Notes under the pieces: model-generated
Databases searched by the model: none
What the model saw: the letters and a program-made list of their open reading frames with translations, nothing else
What the model was told of the DNA's origin: nothing
Source of the DNA: Lateolabrax maculatus
Taxonomy: Eukaryota > Chordata > Actinopteri > Acropomatiformes > Lateolabracidae
Direction: 5' to 3'
DNA: 64,000 nt
Assembly (NCBI GenBank): GCA_031216445.1
Contig: CM062211.1
Location: forward strand, 5,654,001 to 5,718,000
Part shown: one piece after another, positions 10,282 through 23,730 of the stretch
Layout: each line of letters begins with the position of its first letter
Numbering within the stretch: position 1 is the first letter of the stretch
Translations under genes and position numbers: made by a program

Positions 10282-13200
10282 GTATTTGGGAAGCCAATGC
10301 TATGAAGTCTTTTGCTACAATTAAGGAGTCAGTATGCTTAACATGAAGCACTTGACTGATTGTCAAACAGTGTCTGAACCTGTGGCTGAATGTAAATGAA
10401 AGTGTATTAAACCACATCTGAATCTTATGCACATACGAGACACACAATAAGTGTAAATGGGGCCTTTTTTCATTCTTTAAAAACCACCACTTAACCATTC
10501 CGTTAAATTTTGAGTATAAGCAAATGCAACACCATGAATAATGAAAGTTATTCCCATTTGTACGATTCAACACGTCTCCCGCCTCTCTATGATGGCAGGC
10601 ATTTTGCTTCCCATTTGTATGTCCCATTTGTGACACTTTTCCCTTAAGACGTGTTTGAACAACCGTCTGTAAAAGCTGTCAATTAAAACTGGTATCAGAT
10701 GAGGTTACAACCGAGCTGAGAACTTTGTTTCTCCAGAATGTCAAATTTCCTGTAAGTACTAAAAAGCAACATTTCCTCTAACTTGAGGTCAGAGCAAGTT
10801 CAAGATTTTCTGGTGGATTTAAAATGTTCCATCAGCCAAAAAGGTCAAAGCATTTCCGCAACACATAGAGGATCATGTAATCCTTTAGCTGCAGCAATCA
10901 CCAACACATGGCTGATTCAGAGCTTGGTTATCTGTAGGAGTAAATGCGCTGTGTACATACTGTAAATTACTAAAGGAACAGGTTTGGGCAAGAAGAAACA
11001 TCTGAAGCCTCAGGGAACTGTCAGAGGACACCTCACATTCATCTACAGGTCATCAGAGATTGTTGTGTTCAAGTTGTGTTCATGCTGGTAATAAGCATGA
11101 ACCAGTTTTGAAATTCCTGTTCTGTTGTTTTTAGGGTGAGGTTACCATCAGCATCTCTTTTGTAAGTGAACAATCTTCCGTAAATGGACTTTTCCCCTCA
11201 AAGAAGAAGCAATTCGACACAGCAGTAAGCATGTTTACAAGAAATTCACCGTGTGCCTCTGAGCGTTGTGCTTCACACTTAAATGGATAATTGCTCAAGG
11301 AAAATATATTTTTCATGTGACATTCAGATGGTACTGTGGCCTGAAAATAGCCAAAGAACTGGGTGAAACTGGAATGCAGGGTTTTGGGGCTTTGTCGCCC
11401 CACACCACCACATCGCCCCATGTGACTCCCATTAATTTAACATGAATATTGCCCAAATGTTTTCCGTTGCCAGTTCTCCAGCTGCAAATTTGCCTAAATG
11501 ATGAATGGAACAATAAAACAAGATGTATCTTTTCTTTTAAATCACACAGTCTGCCCCAGACACACACAATAACAAACAAGACCTTGTTTTGGGTGCTGAC
11601 ACTAAATTATTTTCAATGAAGCCCTGTGTTAGACAGTTTTCCTCTACTAGATGTGTTCAGTAAGTGAACAAAAGTGCTTAATGAAGACACTGAAATCAGC
11701 TTGTTGCAGGCTGACTCCAACAATGTCACAGCTGGACTTTGTCATGATCGGCTCCTCTTTCTAAAACCTGTCAACCTTGTGCAGCATTTAAAACATCCTC
11801 TGACGGACTTTTAAAGCATGACAAAAAAAGGCAAAAAGATGTCTTTTGTACTGAAAGCTGATACTTTGCATCTGTTTGAGGATTAAAGCTCAGCAGTTTG
11901 TAGTCATGTGGCTTTGGGAATGGCAGTGCCAGTCCCTCAGTCCCCCACTTTGGTCTTTGACTTTGGTGATGCCCTAAAACCAGTTTTCAGTTATTAGATG
12001 CTCAGGTGTACAACCTTAAAACCTCTGTAAGAGCAGGCTTATTATACATTTTGTATTTTGTAGTGTTCAGGTGAACTTTTCAATCTGCAGACCAAGAAGG
12101 AGCGCATGCGTAGGCAGCACAGCTCAAACAAGCATCAACCAGGTGGAGGCAGAACACCAGGGAAGCAGCCTAATGATTCTGTAACTGTAATGGTTCAGTC
12201 ATATATCATATACGGTTAATTCGCCCTTCTACCTAATTATAATCATGTATCATATACGTATATCCCCACAGCCAGTTATACTAAAACCTGCATATGACAG
12301 CACTGACAACATTTCAATCTCACACACATGCAGTGATAAAATCAGCCCAAGCAAATTTAAGTTCACTGCGCCCTGGAATAAAAGTAAGTCTGAGGAACAA
12401 AACAGAAACTAAAAAAGCAACCTCGAAGACATCAATAAGTAAACATGGACATCGTGGACAAAAGGACAGGACAAGCGCAAGGCTTCTTTCTGGCAGCCAC
12501 AGCTCAGATGTCTCAGCTTTCTTGAATTTAACAGCAGAAAAATCAGATATTGTGTCAGACATCCTGTGAAGGCAACTTATTCCAGCCGCTTGTACCTGCA
12601 CGTAAACTGAACAGAAAATTCAAGATAACAGTCAGGGTGCGGATGTTTCACTGCTGCAGCAAGCCACCTGTCAATCACACACTCCACATGCTGGCCGTCA
12701 TCTCACCACTTCAGGACACATCATCAACACAAAGCAAGGATGCAAACCGGCTGTGTTTTTTTGTAATTTCTTTTTTTCATTTTCACTCATGTGATGATAG
12801 CACATTAGCCACCACATGACGTAGGATGATTAATGATCAAGTTTTATTCACCTTGATTCACAGTCAAGACAGACAGGTCAGGGCTTGATGAGGCAGATAT
12901 TAAAGTGTCAGCTCCAACGCCACGCAATTTAACAAAAAGGGACCTTTCCTTTATTCAAATGTCACAGTCATTTTGGTAATCTTTCGCTATAGTCAGTGGC
13001 GAGGGACAGAGAAGAAGAGAGGTTTGTCGTTGGGACAAAAGAGGGAGTGAAGGAAGGTTTGAAAGAGGGGAATAAAACATAATGAGGATAAAAGGGAGAG
13101 GCTGGAGTGTTTCATCTGTAACATTAGGGAAGATATATTGTGTAATCTAGTTGGATGGCTTGTTTATGACTGAGTGTGTAACCTACGAATGATGTGTGAA

Positions 13201-13484
13201 TTAAAGCGATCAAAGGTGGCAAAAAAGTAGAGGGAAAGCAAGACATGGCCCTCATTCTATATGATTTTATGGAGATTGAATTACAGAACACCAGCATCTA
13301 CAGATAGACTGGTGTGGTCCAGCTAGCGGATTATTATTTAAAATAATCAATGAATATAAATATGCAGGGTTAGTTAAATATTAAAATAAATGATAATAAA
13401 GGCACAAAGGTGGCATTAGAGATGTCCTGTGGCTTATTTCTGTTGGCAGTCTTCCTGTGAGAGCTTCAATCTCTTGAAATTATG

Positions 13485-13985
13485 TGACAACAGCAAAACT
13501 GCCCAGTGATGTACTGCAATGTAAATGAAACACAACAACACGTCTTAATGGACAGTTACAGAGCACAAGAGGTCTGGACTATGTTGAACGGCATTATGTT
13601 CAATCTGAACTACAACTGTATGGTCTACTGGAAGAAAAGATGCAAATCTAAACAGAAAGAACGATTCCAATTAATAATCACCATTCTATGCACAAAACTG
13701 TGGATAAAACCAGATGTGCCATCGTGGTAGTATCATCATTAGCAGCGACATGGTCATCAGACAAATACTCACTGAAATCAGATAAATGTCAGCATCTTCC
13801 CTGGAACACACTGGACATTTGATGCAAAAAGACTTTCATCCCTCAGCACTTTGTTACTTTGCGGTTTATAATTTTGCCTTTTGACTGATTTTGTGTTTTG
13901 TGTATTAAACAAGGGTAGAAACAGATGTCTGTTTTGTACACTTGTTAATTTGTATCTGTTGAAACTCAATAAATATTTTGTTTTT
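13485..13985 (+). mobile_element. 5'-truncated LINE relic with zinc-binding reverse-transcriptase C-terminus
   Basis: The open frame around 13500-13730 reads YCNVNETQQHVLMDSYRAQEVW and further, the pattern of the zinc-binding domain found after reverse transcriptase in LINEs (Cys...ETxxH...Cys...A..VW). The expected second-half Cys is Ser here. It is followed by a stop, a non-coding tail, and AATAAATATTTTG plus a T-rich run near 13967-13993. This fits a dead, 5'-truncated insertion; L1/Tx1-type is my best guess. Confidence 0.55.
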
Positions 13986-16876
13986 TTTTTTTTAAAGAAA
14001 GAAAGAAACAGTTAGCCTGCCCCTAGAGGGCTTAGAGACAATTTCCCTCTTACACAATCCTCCTGATGGACCAAGTGTGCTCAGGGCATTTGCATTCATT
14101 TCTGACACTGAAACATCCAAAGATGCACACGGTGATCTTTGTAACTATGTAAGTATTAGTTACTATACTTCACTATACTGAGCACTATATGTAAGTCCAT
14201 GCTCTATGGCCGATCTTGGCGCACAAAAATTAACTACATATATAGTACATTATATAAAACAAAAAAATAAAAGTATGTTATTGTAATAAAATAACAAGGG
14301 GGTGTGAATGAATAGACATCAACAGAGAAACATCAACAACAGTCAGTGATAACAAAGGAAAGACTTGTCCTGGCCCATTCCACTAAGTAGTAATAGCTCA
14401 AGCATGTAATATACCAAGATCAGATGTAACTGTTCTCTGTGCAATTTTTGTATGAGAACTTCCTTGAAACCTGACTTTGACAAAAGATGATACACCCCTT
14501 GCTAAACCCCTGCTGCCTGGGTTATTACATGAAACTAAAACTTTATGCTGAACCTCAAATTCAACTGTCTTGTTTACAACAGCATGTAGGTGTATGTGCA
14601 AACAAAACAAAACAAAATTGCACTTAACCACATCACAAGACCAGCGTTGCATTTAACAGATAAATCAGAAGCTTTTCAGGTCAAATCAAAAATGATGATA
14701 GAAAGCTGTGGGGGTTTCATGTCCAAATCAAAACAAACCCTGTTTGCCAAAATAGTAGTAAAACTGTTCACGGAGAATTTTATTTTGTTTTTAGAAGAAC
14801 AAGTGTTTGCAGACAAGTTGGCCGTGTCTTTTCTGACTTCTTTGGCTGCTTTCATATCTTCAGCTTAGGAGGCTCAAGACCCATTAGGTCAGTTTCTAGT
14901 CCCCTCCCTCTAACATTATCCCTTCTTCTTCCGCTCATCATCTCACACTCCTATCTGCTCATATTCTTCCTCACTTCATTACTTTCTCTATCCACATGTG
15001 CTCCCATCGTTCTCTAAAGCCCTACTCACACACAGGAAGAGTATTATGCAATTCAATAACAACCCCCACAACTTCAAAAGACCTCCTTGTTCACAGAATT
15101 AGTAGGTTTGGTGAGTTTTCCAAAATATTGAAGCCACTTTTATTTCAAATAAAAGATTAATATCTAGCATTGAAAGCACAGTGTACGTGTGCATGTATCC
15201 AACTTTGCCCGCTTAGAGTGGGGTAAATTTGCCAAGATCCTCGTCTCACCTGCTCTCTGCGCTCACTGAAGCTGTTAATCTGGTACAAGCTTGCGCTGAA
15301 GCTTATAGCTGCCACGCATAGAAATAAACACAATGTAAACGCACGGCAAGTAGGTCTAACATGTGGGAGATCTATAAGATGGGAAAGCTGCCCTGAGGTT
15401 GCATATTGAAAAAATGTGCCTCATGCATGCAGTCGGAGCGCCACAGGTAGAAGCTGCAGACTCATGCCCTCTGAGCTTTTAACTCCTGAGCGATTGATGC
15501 AGATAATCAGCCTCAGTGTGGCAGCGTCTTAGCAGGAGCACGGGGGATACATGCCACCAGGCAGCGGGTATCCTCCTTTGCTCTCTGCAGACCATGCGAA
15601 CAGAAACCCACCTCCTCCCACACCTTCACGGGGTGCGTCCCGACTTTTTGTACAAATAAGTGCAATGCTCTGAATGCCCTCCAGAGGAGGAAGGTCTGTT
15701 TGTGCCATTATACTCAGATTTAAGCAACGATTGCATGTCGCCCCGTATCTGTTTCCTCCCGCCCTTCAGAACAGCTATTCACACCTCTGCCTTCCAACAT
15801 GGTCTGACGACACATCAGTGTGCAGAGGCAACAGTGCAGTAGTAGAGCAGGCGGCATGGCTTTCCTACATGTTTATATTTCAGATTTTGCCACAAAAATG
15901 AAAGAGTCACGAAAACGATCTCAACTCCAACATGTGCTTTTGTGTTGTTTACATATTCAAACGTCAGTGGACCCTGTGGCAGTATATATCCGATCAAGCC
16001 AGGGTTTTCGTGTGTGTGTGTCTGAACTTTGGAGTGATGTGGCCCACCCCGAGGAACGTAAACCCTAACACACATTAAAGAGCAGCCTCACACACACTGC
16101 AACAGAGGGGGACACACAGAGAAAAATTTGTAGCTCTTGTGTGTTTTTATGGGCAAATGCACGCACCTCATCTCTAAACCTAAGTCAACTGTTTATGAGA
16201 CAGCAGGTGTGGTCTTGTGTTTGTTTTTGTGTGCAAGTTAACCTCTCCAAAGTAGCTACTAAGTGTAGGCCAGCCACAACTGGCACACTTTCAGATCTTC
16301 TTCTCTCCGCAGACGATTGTAACTTAAAAACACATTGTTTTGCATCTGCAATTAGCACAAGCTTTTCAAAAGATATTGTTTTATTAGTTTAAAATATATT
16401 TATGCTTACAATGATATATTGAGGGAGACAGCTCAGGTTTCTCTAAGAAAGGAGGTGTCCGGTCCCCCCTGTAATTTTCTACCCATGCCCTTACTGTTAT
16501 TGGCACATGTAATTGAACACACCTCTCCACTACATCATGGTGAAGTCTGGGTTGTAAAGGGCATGAAAAGGGAAAGTGTTGTTTACTGGCAGCAGAGGCA
16601 TGTCAGAGCATGACAGACACACTGTCTGATTATCATGAAGTAATGACAGACGCAGACTGGTTGACGTTTGGCCGTGAAGCAGCAGAAGACAGCCAACCAG
16701 AGGATGCCAAGGTGGAGAATAGGAGGATAAGAGGGAAGAAAAGGAGGGAAAGAATGAAAAATTACTGCTGCATTTTTAGCAACTTTTAGTTCGTTGTTTT
16801 GGTTTTCCAGCCGATTGACTCCACAACCTCAGACAGCTGTTTTAATAGCGCTGATAACCCTGCTATACATATATAT

Positions 16877-16912
16877 ATATATATGTAAATATATATATAT
16901 TTACATATATAT
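16877..16912. repeat. AT-rich perfect palindrome
   Basis: A 36-bp perfect palindrome centred on TGTAAATATATATATATTTACA (in part), flanked by more (AT)n. It is likely to extrude as a cruciform and to be unstable in length. Confidence 0.85.
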
Positions 16913-17010
16913 GCTCACTTTGTGTGTGTCTTTTGACAAAGTTCAGCCATGTTACATGTATCTGTATAGAAGTTATGTGCCTTTTTTTATTATAGACCAC
17001 TCTAAATGCC

Positions 17011-17065
17011 ACACACCCTTTTAGCCAATTTGCATGAACACACACCCTTTTAGCCAATTTGCATG

Positions 17066-17068
<3 letters not shown>
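17011..17068. repeat. 29-bp tandem duplication
   Basis: Two exact 29-bp copies (17011-17039 and 17040-17068), each containing CCCTTTTAGCCAATTTGCAT, leading straight into the (AC)n run. Identity of the copies points to a recent slippage or duplication event. Confidence 0.9.

Positions 17069-17110
<42 letters not shown>
17067..17110. repeat. (AC)n microsatellite
   Basis: About 22 AC units, directly after the 29-bp duplication. Confidence 0.95.
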
Positions 17111-17113
<3 letters not shown>

Positions 17114-17245
17114 ACATCCTTGCCAAATTTCAGCCTCTTATGGTGAAAACTGTGGCCACCGAAGGGTCGGGAAATTTTTGTGGACCAGACAACCAACCAA
17201 CCGGCCGACAGAGTGACCTATAGAGCTGCTGGTCGCAGCTATGAA
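17111..17245. repeat. Dispersed repeat next to (AC)n
   Basis: Contains GCCAAATTTCAGCCTCTTA, GGAAATTTTTGTGGACCAGA, CAACCAACCAACC and GACCTATAGAGCTGCTGGTC. I recognise these as parts of a common fish interspersed repeat often found beside a microsatellite. No coding capacity. Confidence 0.5.
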
Positions 17246-17846
17246 GAGAAAATGAGAGCAGATGAGTCATGACAGGACTCTGTTGTTGTACTGATAGAAT
17301 TTGTGCTGTAGTCCATTAAATTAAATTTACCATGTGAGCTGCTATAGTAAGATACAGGTAATTTTGCCCCCCCCAATATCTGGTTTATCAGTAATGGTTA
17401 CACTGACTGTATAAGGATATAAAGCTTCTTGTGATTCGACCAGAGTGAACACACAAGTAGAAACTGAAGCAGAACGTTCACACACACACATTAGTCTGGT
17501 CTTGCTGTCAAAACTGGACCTTGTCCAGGCTTTCAGAAGCCCTGATTTAGCAGCTAGAGAGCCAAATACCAATTGTTGGTAGAGACCAAAACAGAGCTAA
17601 AAGGAGGTTTAATTTATGTTTCAAGAGATTCAAACAATGTTTAATTTATGCAGGCAACTGGAATATTTGCTTTATATAATAGCAATCATTTGGCAGTACA
17701 GAAAGTGTAGGATGCTGTCAATTGGGTACCATAATATGTATACTAAATACCGTGAAGCACCCAGAAAATGGGGAGGAATAAGAGGAAGAAATAAACATGA
17801 TGAATAAGGGGTAGAAAAGGTGTCAGTAAGGCTCCTTAAGGTACAT

Positions 17847-17921
17847 CAAGTGATTTGCCAACAAGTGATTTGCCAACAAGTGATTTGCCAACAAGTGATT
17901 TGCCAACAAGTGATTTGCCAG
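17847..17921. repeat. 15-bp minisatellite (five units)
   Basis: Five back-to-back copies of CAAGTGATTTGCCAA, identical except for the last base of the final unit. Such low divergence suggests a young and probably polymorphic array. Confidence 0.95.
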
Positions 17922-19440
17922 GAAAATCAGTAGCGGTAATAGGAAGAGGAGAAATTGAAAATTGAATATGGAAGGGAGGCAAAAAGAGGTGAAATAAAAG
18001 TAAGAGAAGATTAAGCTATTTTAAGAAGTTGGGATGAAAATGACAGTGACCACCAAATCACTGTCTAACCTCTGATCTGATTGTAACTGGGACGCCAGCC
18101 TGTTAATCTACTGGCAGTAATGCTTAATAAGGCAAGCCAACTGCTGTCAATTGCTACAGAAGGAAAGACTTTTTGAACATTTGACCTAGTATTTTAGCTT
18201 CTCAGACAACAATTTTAATGTCCAAATGAAATAAAAAATGATGCATAACGGTAGACATTATGCATGGTCGAACTTAATGCGTTTATCCTGGCATCAAGTT
18301 AGTATCTTGTGATATAATTCTCCACTGTCAGACAAGAATTTTAAACTCCAAAACAGCAGTATTTAGACAAGCATCTAGCAAGTAGTTATGCTGCATCTTG
18401 TTATTGCACCTTACCTTCCGTGTCCAGCTTTACTTGGGACAACAAATCATTTGCCTTCTCTTGCAGTTTCTGGACTTGACCTGAACACATAACGCCTATG
18501 TTGTACTGAGGGCAAGCGATTAAACGTGTGTTTTGGCTGCCAGGCTAATAATGTAAGGACACCTGCTCTAAACTAATTAGAGATTCATCGTTGCATGTGG
18601 AGCAGGAGGAGAGCAGTACAGACGCGCCTAACCACCGGCCTCCAAAAATCAGTCATCCAAACCTCACGGTACATAAAAGCAGACCACTGGACTGTAAATT
18701 TAAATGCTGCAGCAAGCAGCGCAGCGAACTCCTAAATCCCAGCAGTGAAAACAAACACTGAATTCTACTTTACCCTAACTTTTACACAACTCTGAAGTCT
18801 GACGTTGCATTTCTTTTGTCATCTTTTCAGACGACAAACTTTGCAAGCCTGCTTTTACTGTGTGTTTCCAGGTGAAAGCTTTCCAGAGTGTTCAGCTGTT
18901 CTACTGACTCAGTTACACAACAGACTTGCTTTCAGCAAAGCAATCTGATTAGTCAAACATGTTCCCACAGTGCTGTAATTGAAGCACAGCTATATTTGTT
19001 TCATGGTGTCTCTGCCAACTCCTGTGGTAACTACCTTTCCTGAGTGTGTTTTGTTCCTATACATGCTGTCCTCGGGCAAATCTGACAGACCGTACACGAC
19101 CCTATGTCTTTTTTGTATCAAATATTGCACCTCACCTGAAGCTGTTTATAGTCAGTTGCTTGCAACAAACATAAGAAAACGTGGTCACAAGTAACAAAGA
19201 AACACATAGATCGAAGCACCGATTTGGGTTAAAATATGTCATAAACTGTATAGTTCTAAGATCCGCTGTTCAAATCTACAAGGGATGGTAAAACTGTATA
19301 TAGCTTTGATGAAGGTATGATGGTCACATCTGTCATGTAAAGGCTGTGGAGGAGGTGTACTTTTACATTTTTACATTTGCACTCCCAAGTAATGTTAATG
19401 TGATTCAAAAAGAATCATTCAAATCAAACTTTTATGGATT

Positions 19441-19476
19441 ATGATGATGATGATGATGATTATGATGATGATGATG
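19441..19476. repeat. (ATG)n trinucleotide microsatellite
   Basis: ATG/GAT repeat with a single TTATG interruption. Confidence 0.9.
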
Positions 19477-20195
19477 GTATGTCAGATATGGAAAAAGTAA
19501 ATAAAAGTGTCAATCAGAGCATAGAGCGTAGAGCATCAAACAGCAGCAGCAGTGTGATTGCTGGCTTCACACTCAGTCCCATCGGCCTCACTTAACCCTG
19601 AGAAGAAGGCTGCGCTGTACTGTAAAAGGTATTCTTTAGCATAAATAAATGTTCTAATTTTTTCAGATCTAGAAAGATAAATTATCAACATTTAAAGTAA
19701 AACAAACCAAGCCAGTGTCTGCCAGAAAAAGTGAGTGATAAAGACTACACTCTTTCTTTGTAAAATATTTCACAGATTTCAAACTGTGATCCACTCCTCC
19801 ATGTTTGGTCCTGGCTGTTAGTAGTACAGTAAAAGCTAAAGTGAGGAGGCAGTGTGGTGGAATCAAACCTGAAAGTGATTTACTGTTGAAAAATAAATAA
19901 CTGGAAATCAAGTCGAACAACTCTTGATCACATAACTAAACAGTTGTTGGCTAATCTTGATTTCTTAAGTGTGTCTGATTTAAAATGTTCAAGCTATGTA
20001 AACAAAAATTATAAGCTGACAAAACAAGAAGAAACTCTTAAAGTAAACTATCACAAAACTTATTTCTTTCTTTGTTGTAATCTGTGACTAAAAACTGTGT
20101 GATTTATGACACATTGTCTTTCAATTTGAGAGGGTGTCAGACTTTAGTCTTTTAAATGTCTTTTCAATGTCTTCTAGTGTATGGTAGGCATTACT

Positions 20196-20228
20196 TATAG
20201 ATATATATATATAATATATATATCTATA
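20196..20228. repeat. AT-rich near-palindrome
   Basis: TATAGATATATAT and ATATATCTATA arms form a 33-bp near-perfect inverted repeat. It may be only expanded AT repeat sequence. Confidence 0.7.
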
Positions 20229-22717
20229 GAGTCCATATAACACAGGTCCCCACAAATTAATCTTTTACTTTTCACATACTAAGCAAACAAACAGATGAGT
20301 TTGAGCAGCAGAAAAGGCTGAGGATAAGTACCACAACTGGTGATAAAACTGTGGTTATTTTAGTTTCATATGATAACGAAAACTTAAGATTTTCCAGTCA
20401 TTGACACTTCAATGGAGTATTATGTTTGAACTTAAAACAATTCCAAAATTGACTGAATTTCAAAATAAAACAGCCACTAGAATAAAACACATACACAGAG
20501 GAGACGGACAGGACATATGGAACAATGCAGCAAAATACTAATTACTAACAAGGGTCAGTAAAGACGGAATAAGAAGAGAATAGTGTAAACACACACTGGA
20601 CTGAAAAGACACCATTGTTGTCCAGTCTGGACCACCAACCAGTTTCTCTGATCCACTGTAAACTATTGGAGTCTTAACTGGGGCTTTTGGCACAAAAATG
20701 AAATGTGGCAACAGGAATAAACTAAGTATTAGTATTCCATCAGGTAATATACATCACACCGTGATTTAAAATCTGCTACTTGCACCCCTGACCCGGTGGT
20801 TAGAACTTTTCTCTCTCTTCGTGGCTCCAAGCAGAAACCTGCTGGCTCAGGAAACTATCAATTTGAGACGATGGCGATGGATGGTGTGCGTCGCAGTTAC
20901 CGTGGAGACCCCAGTGATGATGCAGTCATGGTGCTTAGCAATGGGGCTTAGCGAGCAGTGTGCCAAACCAGCAAATCCCTCCAGAGGGATTTTCACCCGC
21001 CAATGTCTGAGCCCTAATACTGTCCAATTGACTCCAGATGTTACGGCACAGAGAGAGACAGGGACAATTAAGGATAGAGAGATCCAGCCGGTAGCTCAGT
21101 TTCCTGCAAATTCATCAACACAGAAATATCAAAACTTGACCCAAAAAGAGATTTGCTGGAGGCGTCGACACAAACAGAAATAATGCGATTAACACTGTTG
21201 GTCACATCTTTTGAATAGGTGGGGATATGTTTGGAATCAATGTTATGCAGAATGGCTCCATTTAATTACACAACTATTTACAAGAGGCCTCTGTGGTCCT
21301 GAAATGATGCAAAATGAAAAGAAAGGCCAAAGTGTTTTTATGCAGCTCAGGAACGCGCCCAAGCTCACATCAAATTAACTTGTTGAGAGCTGAATTAGAA
21401 CATTGCTAATGTTCATCATGTGTACCTGTGTGTAAGAGATACAGGACAAGAGGAACGGGAAGTGGACTGCAATTGATCAATCTGGATTTTTTATTCTGAA
21501 ACTCCCTACCATCTGGTCTGTTTTTGGAGGGGCAGTGGGGGGAAAAATCCGAAAAAGCCAGAGAAATTTTGTAGGTTTTCCACTGATCAAGGAATTCCTG
21601 AAATATCCTGGATTCTTCAAGCACTGGATTCAACACAAGGTAAACCTGTGGTGCAAGTCAGAGATTATCAAGGTATTTTAAAAATGAGAATGTGTTCAAG
21701 TACTTGGTTCACACTTTTGTCCTATTAGAAAGTGGAAAACAATATTAAGAAAGCAGGTACGAAAACAGTTTTAACTCATAGAAGTGCACTGATATAGATA
21801 AAAGTAAGATGTGGCAGGGTCATGGTGGGAACCCTGGTGTCCAGTTCTCTCAATTCTTTTAACCTCATCATCATCTTACGTAAACATTTAGGTTCTCCTT
21901 TTTCTAAAACGCCTGGGTAGATCCCATTTAAAGTAATAGTTCAACATTTTGGGAAAAATGCTCATAAACTTTCTTGTTGAGAGTAGAATCAGGAGACTGA
22001 AAGTCTTTGTGCTAAATATGAAGCTATACCCAGACACCAATGAGCTTAGTTTAACACGTTCATTTAATCCGTGTAAAAAGCACAGTGTAAAAGCAACATG
22101 TTGTGGTTTTACAGGGATTAGGTGCCTCTTTCTTGGCCAAGCACAGTCACTTCCTGGGTGTCTGCTGGTTGCCTAGAAACCTCATTGCAATCGCAATCGT
22201 CATCAAACTATGAATTTAAGACATCTTATAGAGTATATTTAACTAACTAGCTCAATTTTCCACTTCCCGTTAGCAGATAAGTAACCCTGCATAGCACCAC
22301 ATTTTATATGTGCCAAGAGAGTAAATTTGAAACGCCACTTTGTGATTTAGGCGGTTAAGATGGGCGGCTCATCCTTCTCGTCTCCACCTCCCACCTCGCT
22401 CTCTTTTCACCCCCGGGCTGTTAAGGTAAGTGAAGGGAAGGGCAGAATTCCAATCATAACAGTGAATTATCCTCTGACTGTGTCTCCCTCTCCTGCTGCC
22501 AGGTGAGTCATCCGCATTCACAGTGATTATCCCTTGAGAAAACTAATTTGTGCCCCAGTGTGTTTGCACAAGCAAGCGTCTTTGGTGTGGTATGACTTTA
22601 TGAGAGGGAAAGTGATGTTTAAGTGTGTGTGAGCTGTGTGATAAAAGGTGACGCGGAAAAGGGAAGTAAGTCAGCATGTTAAGGCCAAAATGTGTTAGAG
22701 ACTCTGGTGTGTGCACA

Positions 22718-22890
22718 CAGTTTATTTATTTTTTATTTATCATTTCTGCATATTTTTGATAGGACAGTAGACAGAGACAGGAAACGCAGGGGAGAGAGAG
22801 AGGATGACATACAGCAAAGGGCTTCTGGCTGGAGTCGAACGCTGCAGTAAAGACCCAACCTTGACACACCTTGAGCTACCGGGGTGCCCC
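22718..22890 (-). mobile_element. tRNA-derived SINE, minus orientation, with probable target-site duplication
   Basis: On the minus strand it starts GGGGCACCCCGGTAGCTCAA (A box), then GCGTTCGACTCCAGCC (B box), then a body ending in an AATAAATAAA-rich tail (plus-strand TTTATTTATT at 22721). The flanks carry TGTGTGCACA (22708-22717) and TGTGCGCACA (22891-22900), a 10-bp direct repeat with one mismatch that looks like the target-site duplication. This is the best-preserved SINE in the window. Confidence 0.75.
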
Positions 22891-23010
22891 TGTGCGCACA
22901 TCTCTTAAATAGAGTACATGTACATACCTACAGGTACACATTCCTTCACCTGACGGAGATAAACAAACGAGAACACACACCTTGCAGCGAGTCTGACAAT
23001 ATAAACCAGG

Positions 23011-23016
<6 letters not shown>

Positions 23017-23052
<36 letters not shown>

Positions 23053-23063
23053 TGTCTGTCTGT
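23017..23063. repeat. (GA)n microsatellite followed by (TCTG)n
   Basis: About 17 GA units (23017-23050), then three TCTG units. Confidence 0.95.
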
Positions 23064-23607
23064 CACTTTTCCCACTGCATGGATCAAATTACACAAATTG
23101 TTAATCTTTTATACTTCCAGTCAGAGCCAAACAGGGATTTTAATGCTCGTACAACTTTTCCCAATCGGTGTCTGTACTTGTCCATGTTTCAAAAGGGCCC
23201 CCCATTTGATACTTCAACATCAAATGTGGCTTGGTACAGACATGCACCATTGTGTGGAGTGGAGCAAGGGAAACTTACCATCAGTCAGTGATATGACTTT
23301 CTGTTATTTCCAGGCTTCAGATGGAATAATAGTGAAATTACAGTTCAGTTCCTTATTGTCTTGGTGAGCCAACCAGAGGTCCTTTCAGTACAACTGACTT
23401 TATAGATGGTTACTATCTGTCAGCAAGTCCATCCATCAGCTAAAACCCACAATAAAGTATGACAGAAAAGCACAGATTGTTCCCGAAAACACTATGGCCA
23501 GTAAAATTCAATTGTACGATTTCACCTCAGAACTCTATCTGAGAAAAAAACCCCAAACACAAAATAAAGCAGAAAGTGGCTCCAAATGGATAAAATGAAA
23601 TGAAATT

Positions 23608-23730
23608 TGGGGGCGCCCCTGTGGGTTAGAGGGTTCAGACACCGTTCATCAATCTCAGCATCCCTGGCTGGACTCGAACCAGGGACGTTGTTGCATGTCA
23701 TTCCATAAAAGCCATAAAAAAGCCACACAA
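23608..23730 (+). mobile_element. tRNA-derived SINE-like element
   Basis: GGGGCGCCCCTGTGGGTTAG resembles a SINE 5' end with an A box. GGACTCGAACCAGGGACG is B-box like, followed by TTGCATGTCATTCC and CATAAAAGCC, a tail similar to the SINE at 22718. The B box is imperfect. Orientation is inferred from the shared ATGTCAT motif after it. Confidence 0.5.

Noticed and set aside
17847..17921. CRISPR array
   Set aside because: The 15-bp units are back to back with no spacers; the window is animal nuclear DNA.
20821..21183. 120-codon plus-strand frame
   Set aside because: No similarity, signal or splice support; length is within what chance allows in 64 kb, and the start codon is not an ATG.
22718..22890. 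A functional tRNA gene
   Set aside because: A and B boxes are present but no tRNA cloverleaf or acceptor stem; the body and AT-rich tail are those of a SINE.
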